Part shown: piece after piece, positions 10,501 through 20,203 of the stretch
How the letters are laid out: each line of letters opens with the position of its first letter
Position numbering within the stretch: the stretch's first letter is position 1
Source of the DNA: Ectothiorhodospira lacustris
GTDB lineage: Bacteria; Pseudomonadota; Gammaproteobacteria; Ectothiorhodospirales; Ectothiorhodospiraceae
NCBI RefSeq assembly: GCF_022227845.1
Contig: NZ_JAJNQN010000017.1
Location: 29,751 to 93,750, forward strand
Direction of reading: 5' to 3'
DNA: 64,000 nt
The notes under the pieces: generated by a model
Seen by the model: the letters and a program-made list of their open reading frames with translations, nothing else
Database searches by the model: none
Told to the model about the DNA's origin: nothing
Translations under genes and position numbers: made by a program

Positions 10501-10729
10501 CATCGCTCTGGCGGAGCGACTCAGGAAACGCATTGCCCGGATCCCTGTTCGCACTGAGGATCTGGAAATTTCCATCACGGTGAGTATCGGCATTACCTGC
10601 CTGTCATCGCGGGATATCCTGCCGGATCATGCCCTGCAACGGGCGGATGAGGCCCTGTATCGGGCCAAGACCAGCGGCCGTAATCGGATTGACGTAGCGA
10701 AGGTTGCCCCCGCTTCAGGCACTCCCTGA
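7598..10729 (+). CDS. Multi-PAS/GAF sensor diguanylate cyclase
   Basis: The 1043-residue protein ends in a GGDEF domain (about residues 870-1040) that would make c-di-GMP. The active site GRMGGEEFAVLLP is intact, preceded by TTDHLTGLSNRRHF and LDLDHFKHVND. Upstream I read PAS-like repeats near residues 140-260, 445-565 and 750-870. Each ends in a DI-x-DRK/DIG-type junction. They are interleaved with two GAF-like segments near 285-440 and 570-745. No transmembrane helix and no EAL domain are seen, so it is probably a cytoplasmic sensor. The ligand cannot be told from sequence. Confidence 0.9.
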   Translation: MSPPTDRLTPRKAGESAVSAVAGEGGWLESSIAELQVDGRGGILRGNASALTLLWGENGSACRMPLPQLKDFQLSPPEGGAPLEALMERAERDGSVLGEDLLFRSRQGRLFHADVHVARDPRKTTEASAGFTVTLAERPEARVPELVGSPLLDCFYSLHFLALATLSPDECQWTGVNDRLLEILGYSREQLLGMTWQAVSPNKDHDNDQQHFSLLATGDCERFSCDKAFIRADGEVVRASVSVRAVRRDDGRPWAYFVVLRDIGQDGADLYAQKRLQHLQDMTIRVNQAIVRSHDCKTLVNTFCSILVQQGMFSAAWIGVWEGGDNRKLRLFALCGDDVGDIEPHKCSAEWLRKGEDSGRDNVPYMVVNELSPEEGEAHGAAEAFAAGMRSLAGFAITSGDTVTGTLNLFSTESHAFTAKTVFLLREMVHDLSVAMERLQAMAVLKAANRVVESSAVILCRWLAEPGWPVDYISANVSRWGYSAAEMMSGEKLFIQLVHPDDRERLIAEMGRHIRRKHKQFRQQYRIVTGTGKTLWIEDHSSIEYDPRGNMVRFEGALTDITDRKRHEQREAGRNRVLSLLAGGAELSVILDSLARSVELEDPEVLCDITLVDEGRHRLVPGAAPSLDADFQQAVSEQSGKDILGPGALLINKRQVIISADIQSDPRWADYRDLALARGLASCWSVPVLSSQGDVLGSFNLFHRRIHTPSESEIRSMREFANLAAIAIERTQNLQTLEESAERWHFALEAAGDAVFDWNVQADTLIQSRRCGEMLGYADHEFACSRAKDWFRRVHPDDLHHARELLDRHLEGNSPHYETEHRVRGKDGGWRWILARGLVVRRDSKGSPLRMVGTISDITDRKRMEQELREMATTDHLTGLSNRRHFLDRMQDEILRMDRNPDHQAAVMMLDLDHFKHVNDTHGHSTGDTVLRHFASLVRYCLRKSDFAGRMGGEEFAVLLPDTDLQDAIALAERLRKRIARIPVRTEDLEISITVSIGITCLSSRDILPDHALQRADEALYRAKTSGRNRIDVAKVAPASGTP

Positions 10730-10807
10730 GGCGAGGGGGCGAAAAATACGAGATTTCGGGCTAGAATGCCCCGTCCTCTAATCTAGGGATGTTCAGAGTT
10801 CATCAGC

Positions 10808-11221
10808 GTGAATAGCAAACCCAATATCGTCCTGTCTTCACAGGATTTCGACAGGCTGGACAGCCTGCTGGCGTCGATTTCAGAAAACGCCTTCCCCGGT
10901 AAGGCCGCCTTGCAGGCCGAGCTGGACCGTGCCGAGGTGGTCGATCCGGGACAGATCCCGCCGACGGTGGTGACCATGAACTCCACCGTGCGCTTTGTCA
11001 TGGACGGTACCGGCGAGACCTTCTGCATGACGTTGGTCTACCCCAAGGACAGCACCGGGCAGCCGGACAGGGTGTCCATCCTTGCCCCCGTGGGCAGTGC
11101 ATTGCTGGGTTTGTCCGTGGGAGACCAGATCGAGTGGCCCAGGCCCGGTGGCGGGGTCATCAAGGTCCGTATCGATGAAATCCTTTATCAGCCTGAAAGT
11201 GCAGGGGATTTTCATCGCTGA
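10808..11221 (+). CDS. rnk: Rnk-type nucleoside diphosphate kinase regulator, GreA/GreB C-terminal fold
   Basis: The 137-residue protein has a short N-terminal helical part beginning KPNIVLSSQDFDRLDSLL and a GreA/GreB-like C-terminal domain (MTLVYPKDSTGQPDRVSILAPVGSALLGLSVGDQIEWP). This is the layout of Rnk, which binds RNA polymerase and influences nucleotide pools in enterobacteria and pseudomonads. The start is GTG at 10808, because the nearby upstream ATG (10789) runs into a stop after eight codons. Confidence 0.85.
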   Translation: MNSKPNIVLSSQDFDRLDSLLASISENAFPGKAALQAELDRAEVVDPGQIPPTVVTMNSTVRFVMDGTGETFCMTLVYPKDSTGQPDRVSILAPVGSALLGLSVGDQIEWPRPGGGVIKVRIDEILYQPESAGDFHR

Positions 11222-11341
11222 AGCGCTGATTTTCTAGTCCCGTGCCCCGGTCGCTCCTGGCGACCGGGAGCGGTCCTTTTCAAACACCAATTGCACACCG
11301 TGCTCTGTCCCCTGGTCGGGTTCGCTGTGCTGGAGAAATGA

Positions 11342-12694
<1,353 letters not shown>

Positions 12695-12724
12695 TTTCCC
12701 GACCCTGTCCGTTGTTGCACAAGA

Positions 12725-12763
12725 CCGACCCGCGCCATGAACAGCGCGGGTCGGTTTTTTTTT
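12725..12763 (+). terminator. Rho-independent terminator of gdhA
   Basis: CCGACCCGCGC (12725-12735) and GCGCGGGTCGG (12744-12754) form an 11-bp stem with an 8-nt loop followed by nine T residues. It lies 30 bp after the gdhA stop and just before the end of the convergent minus-strand gene. Confidence 0.92.
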
Positions 12764-12776
12764 ACTTTCAAGAAGC

Positions 12777-15383
12777 TCAGGGGATGCCGTTGCGTCTGAG
12801 GACACAGCAAAGAACCTGCTGGCTGACCACATCCGCCATCAGTCTGAGATCCAGCCCCCGCACATCATGAATCGTGACGGCTGCCAGCACCGAATCGTCC
12901 AATCCTTCCACCAGATTGGGAGCGATGGTTTCCTGTGAAAGGCTATCGAGCCACTCCGGTCTATAGTCTGTATCCTTTTCCCGGGGCATCAGCGCCACAT
13001 AGGCAATCCGTGATTCCACCAGATCCTGAAAGAAGTGGGAGCCATAGGAAAGATCCGGTATCACTCCTCCACCCAGTTCGGCGACTTCCACCAGCACCGC
13101 CATGCGACTGATGTCGGCAAAACGGATCGGCACACCCAGTTCCGGGGTGCTGGTGCCCCAGCGGCCGGGGCCGATCAGCAGGGTAGGCTGATCATCCCGG
13201 TCCGACATGCGCCGGTTGATCTGTCCCACCAGGCGGGCCACGGTATATTTCCGGCGGGTGTCCAGGGCACTGTAGCGCCCTCCGTCCACGCGGATGATGC
13301 GCGCTATGGGCTGATCCAGGCTGCCGCCCATGAAATGCCCCTGGTTGCGGAACAGGATCGAAGCGTCATCGGGGGCAGAGGGGAGCCGGATTTGCCGGTT
13401 CCCTCCCTGGGTCTGCAGGGGGCGGCACTGAACCAGATTGAACGACGGGGTGCCGTCCTCGCCCAGGTGGACGGTGAACTCCACGTCCACCGGATGGGCG
13501 TATATGGACTCCAGTGTCTGCAACAGCCCCTGCATCATGGGTACGAAAGGCGTCCTGTGCAGGAGTGGCGCAAAGGTCAGTCGCCACACCGGCGGCCCAC
13601 CCAGGACCCTGGAACGCTCGCTGGCCTCCCGATCCGGCTCTGCGCACCACTGCAGTACATGATCCATGTCCGCGTTGACCAGATCCCGCAGGGGGTGGCT
13701 GACCAGTTCGTTGTCCAGTACATCCAGGGTGTCCACCTTGTGCTGGAAAAAACGGCCGTCGTCCGCATGGGCAAAGGGGCGTTTGAGAGGGTGATCCAGG
13801 GCGATGATGCAGGCGTGATCGCCGTCGTTGCGGTCCACAGCCCGCGTGCCCAGTCCCATGACCAGGCGTACCATGCCCGCGGCCGGGTCCATGTCCCGAT
13901 CCCAGACGAAGATATTGCGGGAGACCCCCACGCCGGCGGCATCCGGCAGGTAGTGGCGGCCATGATAGCGGCCATTCACCCGCTGCAGCAGCAGGGCCAT
14001 GGGTTCTTCCAGGTCCGCCAGTCCCCGCTGGCTGCGGTAGACGAGGGCATCCTCGCTCATGGCGCTGGCAAAGACCTGGCAGATGGCCTGTTCCAGTTGC
14101 TCCAGCCGTTCCTCAGGAGTCCCCTGATTGACACAGAAGACGCTTTCGTACTTGCCTGCAAAGGCGTTGCCGAAGCCGTCTTCCAGTAGACTGCTGGAGC
14201 GCACGAGGATGGGATACTGACCAAAGTAGTCCAGCATCCTGGCCAACTCCTCGCGGATCTCATCGGGCAGGCGGCCATGAAGCATCCGCTCGTGCAGGGC
14301 CTGCCCCTCGCTGTAATAACCGTCCGGCGTGCGCTGGCGCATGATTCTGGGCCACCAGCCGTTGTGTACCAGAAAGGAGTAGTAGACGTCGGTCCCCAGA
14401 AAGAAGGAGTCATGGGGTTCCAGGTGCCGTTCCCAGGTCTTGGGATCTTCCCGACGCAGGATCTGCCGGGCCAGGAGCATCCCCGCCGCCTTGCCGCCGA
14501 TATGGCCGCTACCGATCATGCGGGCACGGATGGACATGAGGTCCTCCAGACTGAAATAACGGCGGGACATCGCCAGGATGCGTTCATCCCGGCCCAGCAT
14601 GACCCGGCACAGGCGTTCCACCTGGGCGGTCCGGCCCGCCTCGTCATCGGGGCGACGCAGCTGTTCTGCCGCCTCCAGGAACAGGGCGTTCCAGTAATCC
14701 AACTGGCGTTGCGGCCCCTGGCTGTGGTCCTGTTCCAGGGCAGTCTGTACCCGGGTGGCGTCACTGCTGTCGATCACCGGGGGAAACTGATCGCCCTTCT
14801 GGCGATGGGGCAGGAACATGGTGGGTGAATGGCGTTTCCAGACCTTGACCGGCTGGATGTGGCATTCCTCAGGGGTGCGCCGCACGTCGATCAGGACCTG
14901 GGTGGTCTGCCGGATGCGGGCCACGGTGTGATGGGAGTGGCGATGTCGCAGAAGGCCGAAGTAGGCCACCGTGTCCAGTTCATATAGATAGGGGCAGACC
15001 ACCTGGAAAAAATTGCCCACCATCAGGTCCGTGGCCCAGGCCGAGAGCAGGTCGGACAGGCAGTCGAAGACATAAAAGGCGCCGCGTCCATGGTCGGTGA
15101 TCAACTGGTAGACATGACAGGTAAAGGCCTCAAAGCCGCATAGGGCATCCAGATGGACGATGTGGACATCCGGCCCCGGTTCCACGAGGGGGGCATGGCG
15201 GCCAAAGCGCAGGTAGATGATGGCGCGTTGCCGTTCTCGGGCTGCAGCCAGAAAGGGGCCGATGAAGCGCCGGTAGTCATCCATGTGGTCCACGCGCCAG
15301 ACCACGTTGTCGCCGATACGAAGACTGTCGATAACGGCATCAAGGCCGTTCAGTCCGGTGGATACCCTGTTGTCCTGATTCAT
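12777..15383 (-). CDS. PEP/pyruvate-binding (PPDK-N-type) protein with KaiC-like N-terminal domain
   Basis: The 868-residue protein has an N-terminal part starting STGLNGLDAVIDSLRIGD that resembles a KaiC/RecA-type ATPase fold, but the Walker A glycine-lysine loop is missing (VVWRVDHMDDYRRF stands there). From about residue 300 it resembles the ATP-grasp domain of PEP synthase/pyruvate phosphate dikinase, with GGKAAGMLLARQ, LVRSSSLLEDG and NAFAGKYESV. The phosphohistidine swivelling domain is not recognisable. The start at 15383 is preferred because GGAGGGGAG precedes it; the frame itself is open 28 codons further. It is divergent from the zinc-ribbon gene. Function is unknown. Confidence 0.75.
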   Translation of the reverse strand: MNQDNRVSTGLNGLDAVIDSLRIGDNVVWRVDHMDDYRRFIGPFLAAARERQRAIIYLRFGRHAPLVEPGPDVHIVHLDALCGFEAFTCHVYQLITDHGRGAFYVFDCLSDLLSAWATDLMVGNFFQVVCPYLYELDTVAYFGLLRHRHSHHTVARIRQTTQVLIDVRRTPEECHIQPVKVWKRHSPTMFLPHRQKGDQFPPVIDSSDATRVQTALEQDHSQGPQRQLDYWNALFLEAAEQLRRPDDEAGRTAQVERLCRVMLGRDERILAMSRRYFSLEDLMSIRARMIGSGHIGGKAAGMLLARQILRREDPKTWERHLEPHDSFFLGTDVYYSFLVHNGWWPRIMRQRTPDGYYSEGQALHERMLHGRLPDEIREELARMLDYFGQYPILVRSSSLLEDGFGNAFAGKYESVFCVNQGTPEERLEQLEQAICQVFASAMSEDALVYRSQRGLADLEEPMALLLQRVNGRYHGRHYLPDAAGVGVSRNIFVWDRDMDPAAGMVRLVMGLGTRAVDRNDGDHACIIALDHPLKRPFAHADDGRFFQHKVDTLDVLDNELVSHPLRDLVNADMDHVLQWCAEPDREASERSRVLGGPPVWRLTFAPLLHRTPFVPMMQGLLQTLESIYAHPVDVEFTVHLGEDGTPSFNLVQCRPLQTQGGNRQIRLPSAPDDASILFRNQGHFMGGSLDQPIARIIRVDGGRYSALDTRRKYTVARLVGQINRRMSDRDDQPTLLIGPGRWGTSTPELGVPIRFADISRMAVLVEVAELGGGVIPDLSYGSHFFQDLVESRIAYVALMPREKDTDYRPEWLDSLSQETIAPNLVEGLDDSVLAAVTIHDVRGLDLRLMADVVSQQVLCCVLRRNGIP

Positions 15384-15583
15384 GGTTCCTGCTCCCCTCC
15401 TGCTGATTGCCCTGCCAATGACCTGTGTCACACCGGTAAAGCCACTTGCGGCCCTGTACCTATTCACCCGTTGCAGATCGCCTAGTATTATGGCTGGCTA
15501 CGCCATCTGGCTCGGGTCTGAACGCGCAGCCGGTTTGCCCGGCGGCCTGAGTACATGGCAATCAATTCTACAGGGGATCAGAA

Positions 15584-16027
15584 ATGGCATTGATAGACTG
15601 TCCTGAATGCGGACGTCAGGTCTCGGACAAGGCACCTACCTGTCCGGGCTGCGGTGCACCCATCGCCGCCCTGGAGTCCACCGAGTCCCAGGCCTGGCAG
15701 CAGACCGCCTCCGAAGAGCCGGCAGAGGCTCAGACCCGGACCCCGGTGGAGCAGCAGGAGCCGGAAGTGGACGAGGAATGGCTGCGTGGTGAGCAGGAAT
15801 ACCTGGCTTTTACCGATCGGGTTCAGCGCCATCGCATCATGTCGGTGGTACTGTTCTTCGCTGGTCTGAGCCTGGGCATGGGCATGAAGAGCTTCATGGG
15901 GACCGGCGGTGATGAAGGTCGCGCCCTGGTATTCTATATCGCTGATATCATGGTCTATGCAGGGATTATCTGGCTGTTCTACAACGAGGCCAGAAACCTC
16001 TGGTACCACCGCAAGCTGGGCGGTTGA
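15584..16027 (+). CDS. Zinc-ribbon membrane protein, unknown function
   Basis: The 147 residues begin with a zinc-ribbon of two CxxC pairs (CPECG and CPGCG, residues 6-23). A Glu/Gln/Pro-rich linker follows to about residue 65. Two hydrophobic helices come next (VVLFFAGLSLGMGMKSFM and LVFYIADIMVYAGIIWLFY), and the tail is basic. This is the familiar layout of cytoplasmic zinc-ribbon proteins anchored in the inner membrane. It is divergent from the PEP/pyruvate-binding gene and upstream of bchL. I do not recognise a named family. Confidence 0.75.
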   Translation: MALIDCPECGRQVSDKAPTCPGCGAPIAALESTESQAWQQTASEEPAEAQTRTPVEQQEPEVDEEWLRGEQEYLAFTDRVQRHRIMSVVLFFAGLSLGMGMKSFMGTGGDEGRALVFYIADIMVYAGIIWLFYNEARNLWYHRKLGG

Positions 16028-16171
16028 AAAAAAACCGTCCCGGGGCAGGTTTTTGCCGTAGTGGTCCCGGCCCGGGATGGCCGGCAGGCCCTTTTTTCCC
16101 GTTTTCCACGTCGCGTTACTTCGGCGGAATTTATTAGATGATCGCGTCGAAGGCATTTCCGAGGAGGCTAA

Positions 16172-17071
<900 letters not shown>

Positions 17072-17117
17072 TGAGTGCTAACGTATCCGTTCATTCCGGC
17101 CGCGGGGAGTCCTGGCG

Positions 17118-18560
17118 ATGAGCAAGGGTGTATCCGGTGCTTTCATGGGACTGCTCGGCCGGTTCGGTACCAAGATCCTGCCGTTTGCCGATGCGGCCAC
17201 CAAGGATTTGCCGCTGCCGCGATTGTTGCGCCTGGCGCTGTTTCAGGTGGCCGTGGCCATGTCCATGGTCCTGCTTACCGGGACCCTGAACCGGGTCATG
17301 GTGGTGGAGCAGGGGGTCTCGGCCTGGATCGTGGCCCTGATGGTGTCGCTGCCCCTGCTGTTTGCCCCCTTGCGGGCACTGATGGGGCATCGATCGGACA
17401 ATCACCGGTCCGCCTTCGGCTGGCGGCGGGTACCCTACCTATGGATGGGGACGCTGCTGCAGTTCAGTGGTCTGGCCATCATGCCCTTTGCTCTGTTGGT
17501 GCTGTCGGACGGTAGCGGGCCGGCCTTTCTCGGTCCGCTGGCGGCTGCCATTGCCTTCCTGCTGGTGGGGGCGGGCATGCACATGACCCAGACCGCGGGC
17601 CTGGCCCTGGCCACGGATCTGGCCGCTCCCGAACAGCGTCCTCGTGTCGTGGCCCTGCTGTACGTGGTGCTGTTGCTGGGCATGGTGCTTGCGTCCTCCA
17701 TCTTTGGTTTCGTGCTGACCGACTACACGCCGGGACGACTGATCGAGGTGCTGCAGGGGGTGGCCGTACTGACCATCCTGCTGAACCTGGCGGCCCTGTG
17801 GAAGCAGGAGGCGATCAATCAGCAGCGTGCCAAGGCCCGGCACGAACCAAGTGTCCCCTTCATGGAAGCCTGGCGATCCTTCAGCGGCATCGGCCATATT
17901 CGTCGCTTGCTGGTGGTGATCGCCCTGGGAACCGCCGGATTCAATATGCAGGACATCCTGCTGGAACCCTATGGTGGTGAAATTCTGGGCATGTCGGTGG
18001 CAGCCACCACCACACTGACCGCCACCTGGGCCACGGGTATGTTGATTGCCTTTGCCCTGGCGGCAAGACTGCTGACCCGTGGCGCCAACTGCTACCGGAT
18101 TGCCGCCACGGGGGCTGGTGTTGGGGTCCTGGCCTTCATCGTGGTCGTGATCGCGGTGCCGATGGATTCCACCATCGTCTTTCGTTGCGGCGCTTTCCTG
18201 ATCGGTTTTGGTGGCGGCCTGTTTGCGGTGTCCACCCTGCTGGCAATGATGGGCTTTGCCCAAAATGAGCAGAGCGGCATGGCTGTGGGTGCCTGGGGCG
18301 CGGTGCAGGCGACCGCCGCCGGGGGTGCCATCTTCCTGGGCGGTGCCATTCGCGACATTGTGGGCTGGATAACCGGCAGTGGCTGGCTGGGAGAGGCCTT
18401 GACCGCGCCGGCCACCGGATATCTGGCGGTGTACTACCTGGAGATTGTCCTGCTGCTGGCTGTACTGGTGGTGATGATCCCATTGCTGCGTGCCAGGGAA
18501 GAACCACCTGCTGCCGGCCCGCAGGGCAAGTTCGGCATGACTGACTTCCCGACCGTCTGA
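17118..18560 (+). CDS. lhaA: LhaA/PucC-family light-harvesting complex assembly protein
   Basis: The 480-residue polytopic membrane protein belongs to the PucC/LhaA (BCD) branch of the major facilitator fold, which is needed for assembly of LH1 or LH2 antenna complexes. Family landmarks are the N-terminal LPRLLRLALFQVAVAM, the NRVMVVE segment, RSAFGWRRVPYLWMG and MHMTQTAGLALATDLA. About twelve hydrophobic helices are visible. It lies 46 bp after bchL and just upstream of two antenna operons. LhaA (LH1) versus PucC (LH2) cannot be decided by eye. The linkage to bchL favours the lhaA name and the antenna genes favour pucC. Confidence 0.88.
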   Translation: MSKGVSGAFMGLLGRFGTKILPFADAATKDLPLPRLLRLALFQVAVAMSMVLLTGTLNRVMVVEQGVSAWIVALMVSLPLLFAPLRALMGHRSDNHRSAFGWRRVPYLWMGTLLQFSGLAIMPFALLVLSDGSGPAFLGPLAAAIAFLLVGAGMHMTQTAGLALATDLAAPEQRPRVVALLYVVLLLGMVLASSIFGFVLTDYTPGRLIEVLQGVAVLTILLNLAALWKQEAINQQRAKARHEPSVPFMEAWRSFSGIGHIRRLLVVIALGTAGFNMQDILLEPYGGEILGMSVAATTTLTATWATGMLIAFALAARLLTRGANCYRIAATGAGVGVLAFIVVVIAVPMDSTIVFRCGAFLIGFGGGLFAVSTLLAMMGFAQNEQSGMAVGAWGAVQATAAGGAIFLGGAIRDIVGWITGSGWLGEALTAPATGYLAVYYLEIVLLLAVLVVMIPLLRAREEPPAAGPQGKFGMTDFPTV

Positions 18561-18563
18561 AAG

Positions 18564-18598
18564 CCCTTCTTCCCCGGTGTTTGGCCGGGGAAGAAGGG
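18564..18598 (+). terminator. Strong GC hairpin after lhaA, possible terminator without T run
   Basis: A 14-bp perfect stem, CCCTTCTTCCCCGG (18564-18577) with CCGGGGAAGAAGGG (18585-18598), surrounds a 7-nt loop and begins 3 bp after the lhaA stop. No U tract follows, so it may be a transcript-stabilising or Rho-assisted end rather than a classical terminator. Confidence 0.5.
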
Positions 18599-18656
18599 GG
18601 GCGGGATGAAAAACTTGACCCCGGTCAACAGCAGTGCCGCATTCGCCTCGAAAGCA

Positions 18657-18700
18657 TGTTCTCCCCCGTTGACACGGAAACGTGTCAGCGTAGACTTACA
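18657..18700 (+). promoter_or_regulatory. Promoter 1 of antenna genes with paired TGT-N12-ACA sites
   Basis: Two TGT-N12-ACA motifs, 18657-18674 and 18683-18700, are separated by exactly 8 bp. TGT-N12-ACA is the recognition pattern of the aerobic repressor PpsR/CrtJ, and an 8-bp spacing over the -35/-10 region is its known cooperative layout (bchC of Rhodobacter). They overlap a candidate promoter, TTGACA (18669-18674), 16 bp, TAGACT (18691-18696). The inner half sites also form the dyad TGACACG-GAAA-CGTGTCA. Repressor identity is inferred, since no ppsR is in the window. Confidence 0.72.
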
Positions 18701-18811
18701 GCCAGACTCAAGGCAGGGGATTGAAGCCCGAATTCAGGGCAACGAAGCGAATACCGCTGCTGGAGTCGATGAATTCGAGTAGTCACAGCAAACCCTATGG
18801 AGGGTCTTTGA

Positions 18812-18961
18812 ATGTCCGACGAATACGTGCAGAGCATTTCCGGTCTTACCGAAGAGCAGGCCAAGGAATTCCACGAGCAGTTCAAGACCACCTTCACCGT
18901 GTTCATGGCGCTTGCCGCTGCTGCTCACTTCCTCGTCTACGTGTGGAGACCGTTCTACTAA
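18812..18961 (+). CDS. pucB: Light-harvesting (LH2-type) beta polypeptide, copy 1
   Basis: The 49-residue peptide starts MSDEYVQSISGLTEEQAKEF and has the beta-chain layout. A polar N-terminus carries EFHEQF, a single membrane helix carries the bacteriochlorophyll-ligating histidine (AAAAHFLVYVW), and the end is WRPFY. A good GGAGGG ribosome binding site lies 10 bp upstream. It is followed by an alpha gene 77 bp downstream, the usual beta-alpha order. LH2 rather than LH1 is inferred from the alpha partner. Confidence 0.88.
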   Translation: MSDEYVQSISGLTEEQAKEFHEQFKTTFTVFMALAAAAHFLVYVWRPFY

Positions 18962-19038
18962 GAACGGCACCACTGCACGGTCATCCCGTGCGACTTTGAC
19001 TGAGCTTCAGTTCGAAAATAATTGACAGGGTGATTCCA

Positions 19039-19245
19039 ATGAGCGAATACAGAGCAAAGCGGCCGAGCAATCCTTCCGACGACTGGAAGCTGTGGCTGGT
19101 GGTCAACCCCGGCACTTGGCTGATGCCGATCCTGATGGCTGTTCTGGTGGTGGCCTTGGCTGTGCACGCTTTCGTGTATGCCAACGACAGCTACAACCCG
19201 CTGCGCGGCGATGTGACCGCTGTGCAGGCTGAGGAAGCTGCCTGA
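19039..19245 (+). CDS. pucA: Light-harvesting (LH2-type) alpha polypeptide, copy 1
   Basis: The 68-residue alpha chain contains DDWKLWLVVNPGTWLMPIL and a single helix with the ligand histidine in VVALAVHAFVY. The polar tail ends in AEEAA. The NP-x-TWL motif is typical of LH2 alpha chains; the W-x-x-FDPRR motif of LH1 alpha is absent. The ATG at 19039 is chosen over one three codons upstream by comparison with copy 2. A hairpin GCACGG/CCGTGC lies in the 77-nt beta-alpha spacer. A terminator follows. Confidence 0.88.
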   Translation: MSEYRAKRPSNPSDDWKLWLVVNPGTWLMPILMAVLVVALAVHAFVYANDSYNPLRGDVTAVQAEEAA

Positions 19246-19283
19246 GTCGCTGATTCCTTAATCAGCGCTTCAGTGTAATTATA

Positions 19284-19318
19284 AAAACGGCCGGCGAGTT
19301 ATCGCCGGCCGTTTTTTT
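19284..19318 (+). terminator. Rho-independent terminator of antenna operon 1
   Basis: AAAACGGCCGGCGA (19284-19297) and TCGCCGGCCGTTTT (19302-19315) form a 14-bp stem with a GTTA loop and a continuing T run. It ends the beta1-alpha1 unit 38 bp after the alpha1 stop. Confidence 0.93.
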
Positions 19319-19709
19319 TGTCGCCAAGTTTTGTATGGATGAGCATGATTGCTTGAGCTTTCAGGCGAAGGAATGGTGAGTTTTTCCCGGCTTTAATGCG
19401 TGCGCCGTGCAAGCCCCGGTTCTGCGCTGTCAATGTTCCCCCTGGCCATGCTTCTGATGGAGCCTGAGAGAGGCTTCCAGAAGCTTGCAGAACCATCCCC
19501 GGGGGCTTTGCATGTCGTGCTGAAAACTGCGTGGCGGAGGTGCGTTGATGTCGTCGAACAGCCCTTCTTCGAGAAACTGATCTGCGTCAGTAAAAGACCC
19601 GCCCCGTGTTATCGGCAGCCCTCTGGAAGTTAGATTTCCGATTATGTAACTTCATGTTTTTAAATGGTAATAATGAGTTTTTCGGGCTTGTGGACGGGGT
19701 TTTCGGGGT
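19319..19709. other. Intergenic stretch between the two antenna operons, no gene recognised
   Basis: Between the operon 1 terminator and promoter 2 there are about 390 bases. Open frames exist (for example 19400-19633 on the plus strand), but none shows protein-like composition, a ribosome binding site or family similarity. The last 80 bases are AT-rich. It may be a remnant of recombination between antenna gene copies. Confidence 0.5.
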
Positions 19710-19753
19710 TGGTAGGTTGCCTTGACATTTAGGCCTGTCAACGTAGACTTACA
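19710..19753 (+). promoter_or_regulatory. Promoter 2 of antenna genes with PpsR/CrtJ-type sites
   Basis: The architecture of promoter 1 is repeated base for base. TTGACA (19722-19727), 16 bp and TAGACT (19744-19749) form the promoter. A perfect TGT-N12-ACA lies at 19736-19753, and 8 bp upstream of it is a one-mismatch copy, TGG-N12-ACA, at 19710-19727. The shared tail AGACTTACA follows in both. The leader to the alpha2 start is about 240 nt, longer than in operon 1. Confidence 0.7.
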
Positions 19754-19987
19754 ACCATGCTGCAACGGTATCCGACGCCTTTGATTGTCCTTCGGCTGGG
19801 GTTGCAGAATATAAAACCCGATCAGGGAGCTTTCGGTCCAAGTGCTTTATAAAGTAAAGAACAGGGCATGAAGACCGAATGATTTAAGAGCACTTTGAGA
19901 CAACCTTAACCGTTTTATGTTGGCGGTGGTTGCAAACATCCTGGCCATCCGTGATGGTCAAGGTTATAAACCAAGAGGGCAATATCA

Positions 19988-20188
19988 ATGAGTGAATACA
20001 GACCGAGCAAGCCGAGCAACCCCAGAGACGATTGGAAGCTGTGGCTGGTGGTTAACCCCGGCACCTGGCTGATGCCCATTCTGATGGCTGTTCTCGTCGT
20101 GGCTCTGGCCGTGCACGCCTTTGTGTATGCCAACGACAACTACAACCCGCTGACCTTCGACGCCAGCGCCGTTGAAGCTTCTGAGTAA
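19988..20188 (+). CDS. pucA: Light-harvesting (LH2-type) alpha polypeptide, copy 2
   Basis: The 66-residue alpha chain is nearly identical to copy 1 through the membrane region (WKLWLVVNPGTWLMPILMAV, ligand histidine in LAVHAFVY). It differs in the N-terminal basic positions and in the tail (LTFDASAVEASE). It comes first in its operon, with the beta gene 15 bp downstream, which is the reverse of operon 1. AGAGGG provides the ribosome binding site. Confidence 0.88.
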   Translation: MSEYRPSKPSNPRDDWKLWLVVNPGTWLMPILMAVLVVALAVHAFVYANDNYNPLTFDASAVEASE

Positions 20189-20203
20189 CGGAGAGAATAG
20201 ACC

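Noticed and set aside
10706..10740. Hairpin across the diguanylate cyclase stop codon as a terminator
   Set aside because: The stem is strong, but it is followed by GAAAAA instead of a T run on the coding strand, so I do not list it as a terminator.
19022..19030. TTGACAGGG before the alpha1 gene as an internal promoter
   Set aside because: It lacks a -10 box at a proper distance before the alpha1 start and has no TGT-N12-ACA site. The beta1-alpha1 pair is better explained by promoter 1.
19400..19633. 77-codon frame between the antenna operons
   Set aside because: It has no ribosome binding site and no hydrophobic or domain pattern, and it does not resemble antenna proteins or leader peptides.
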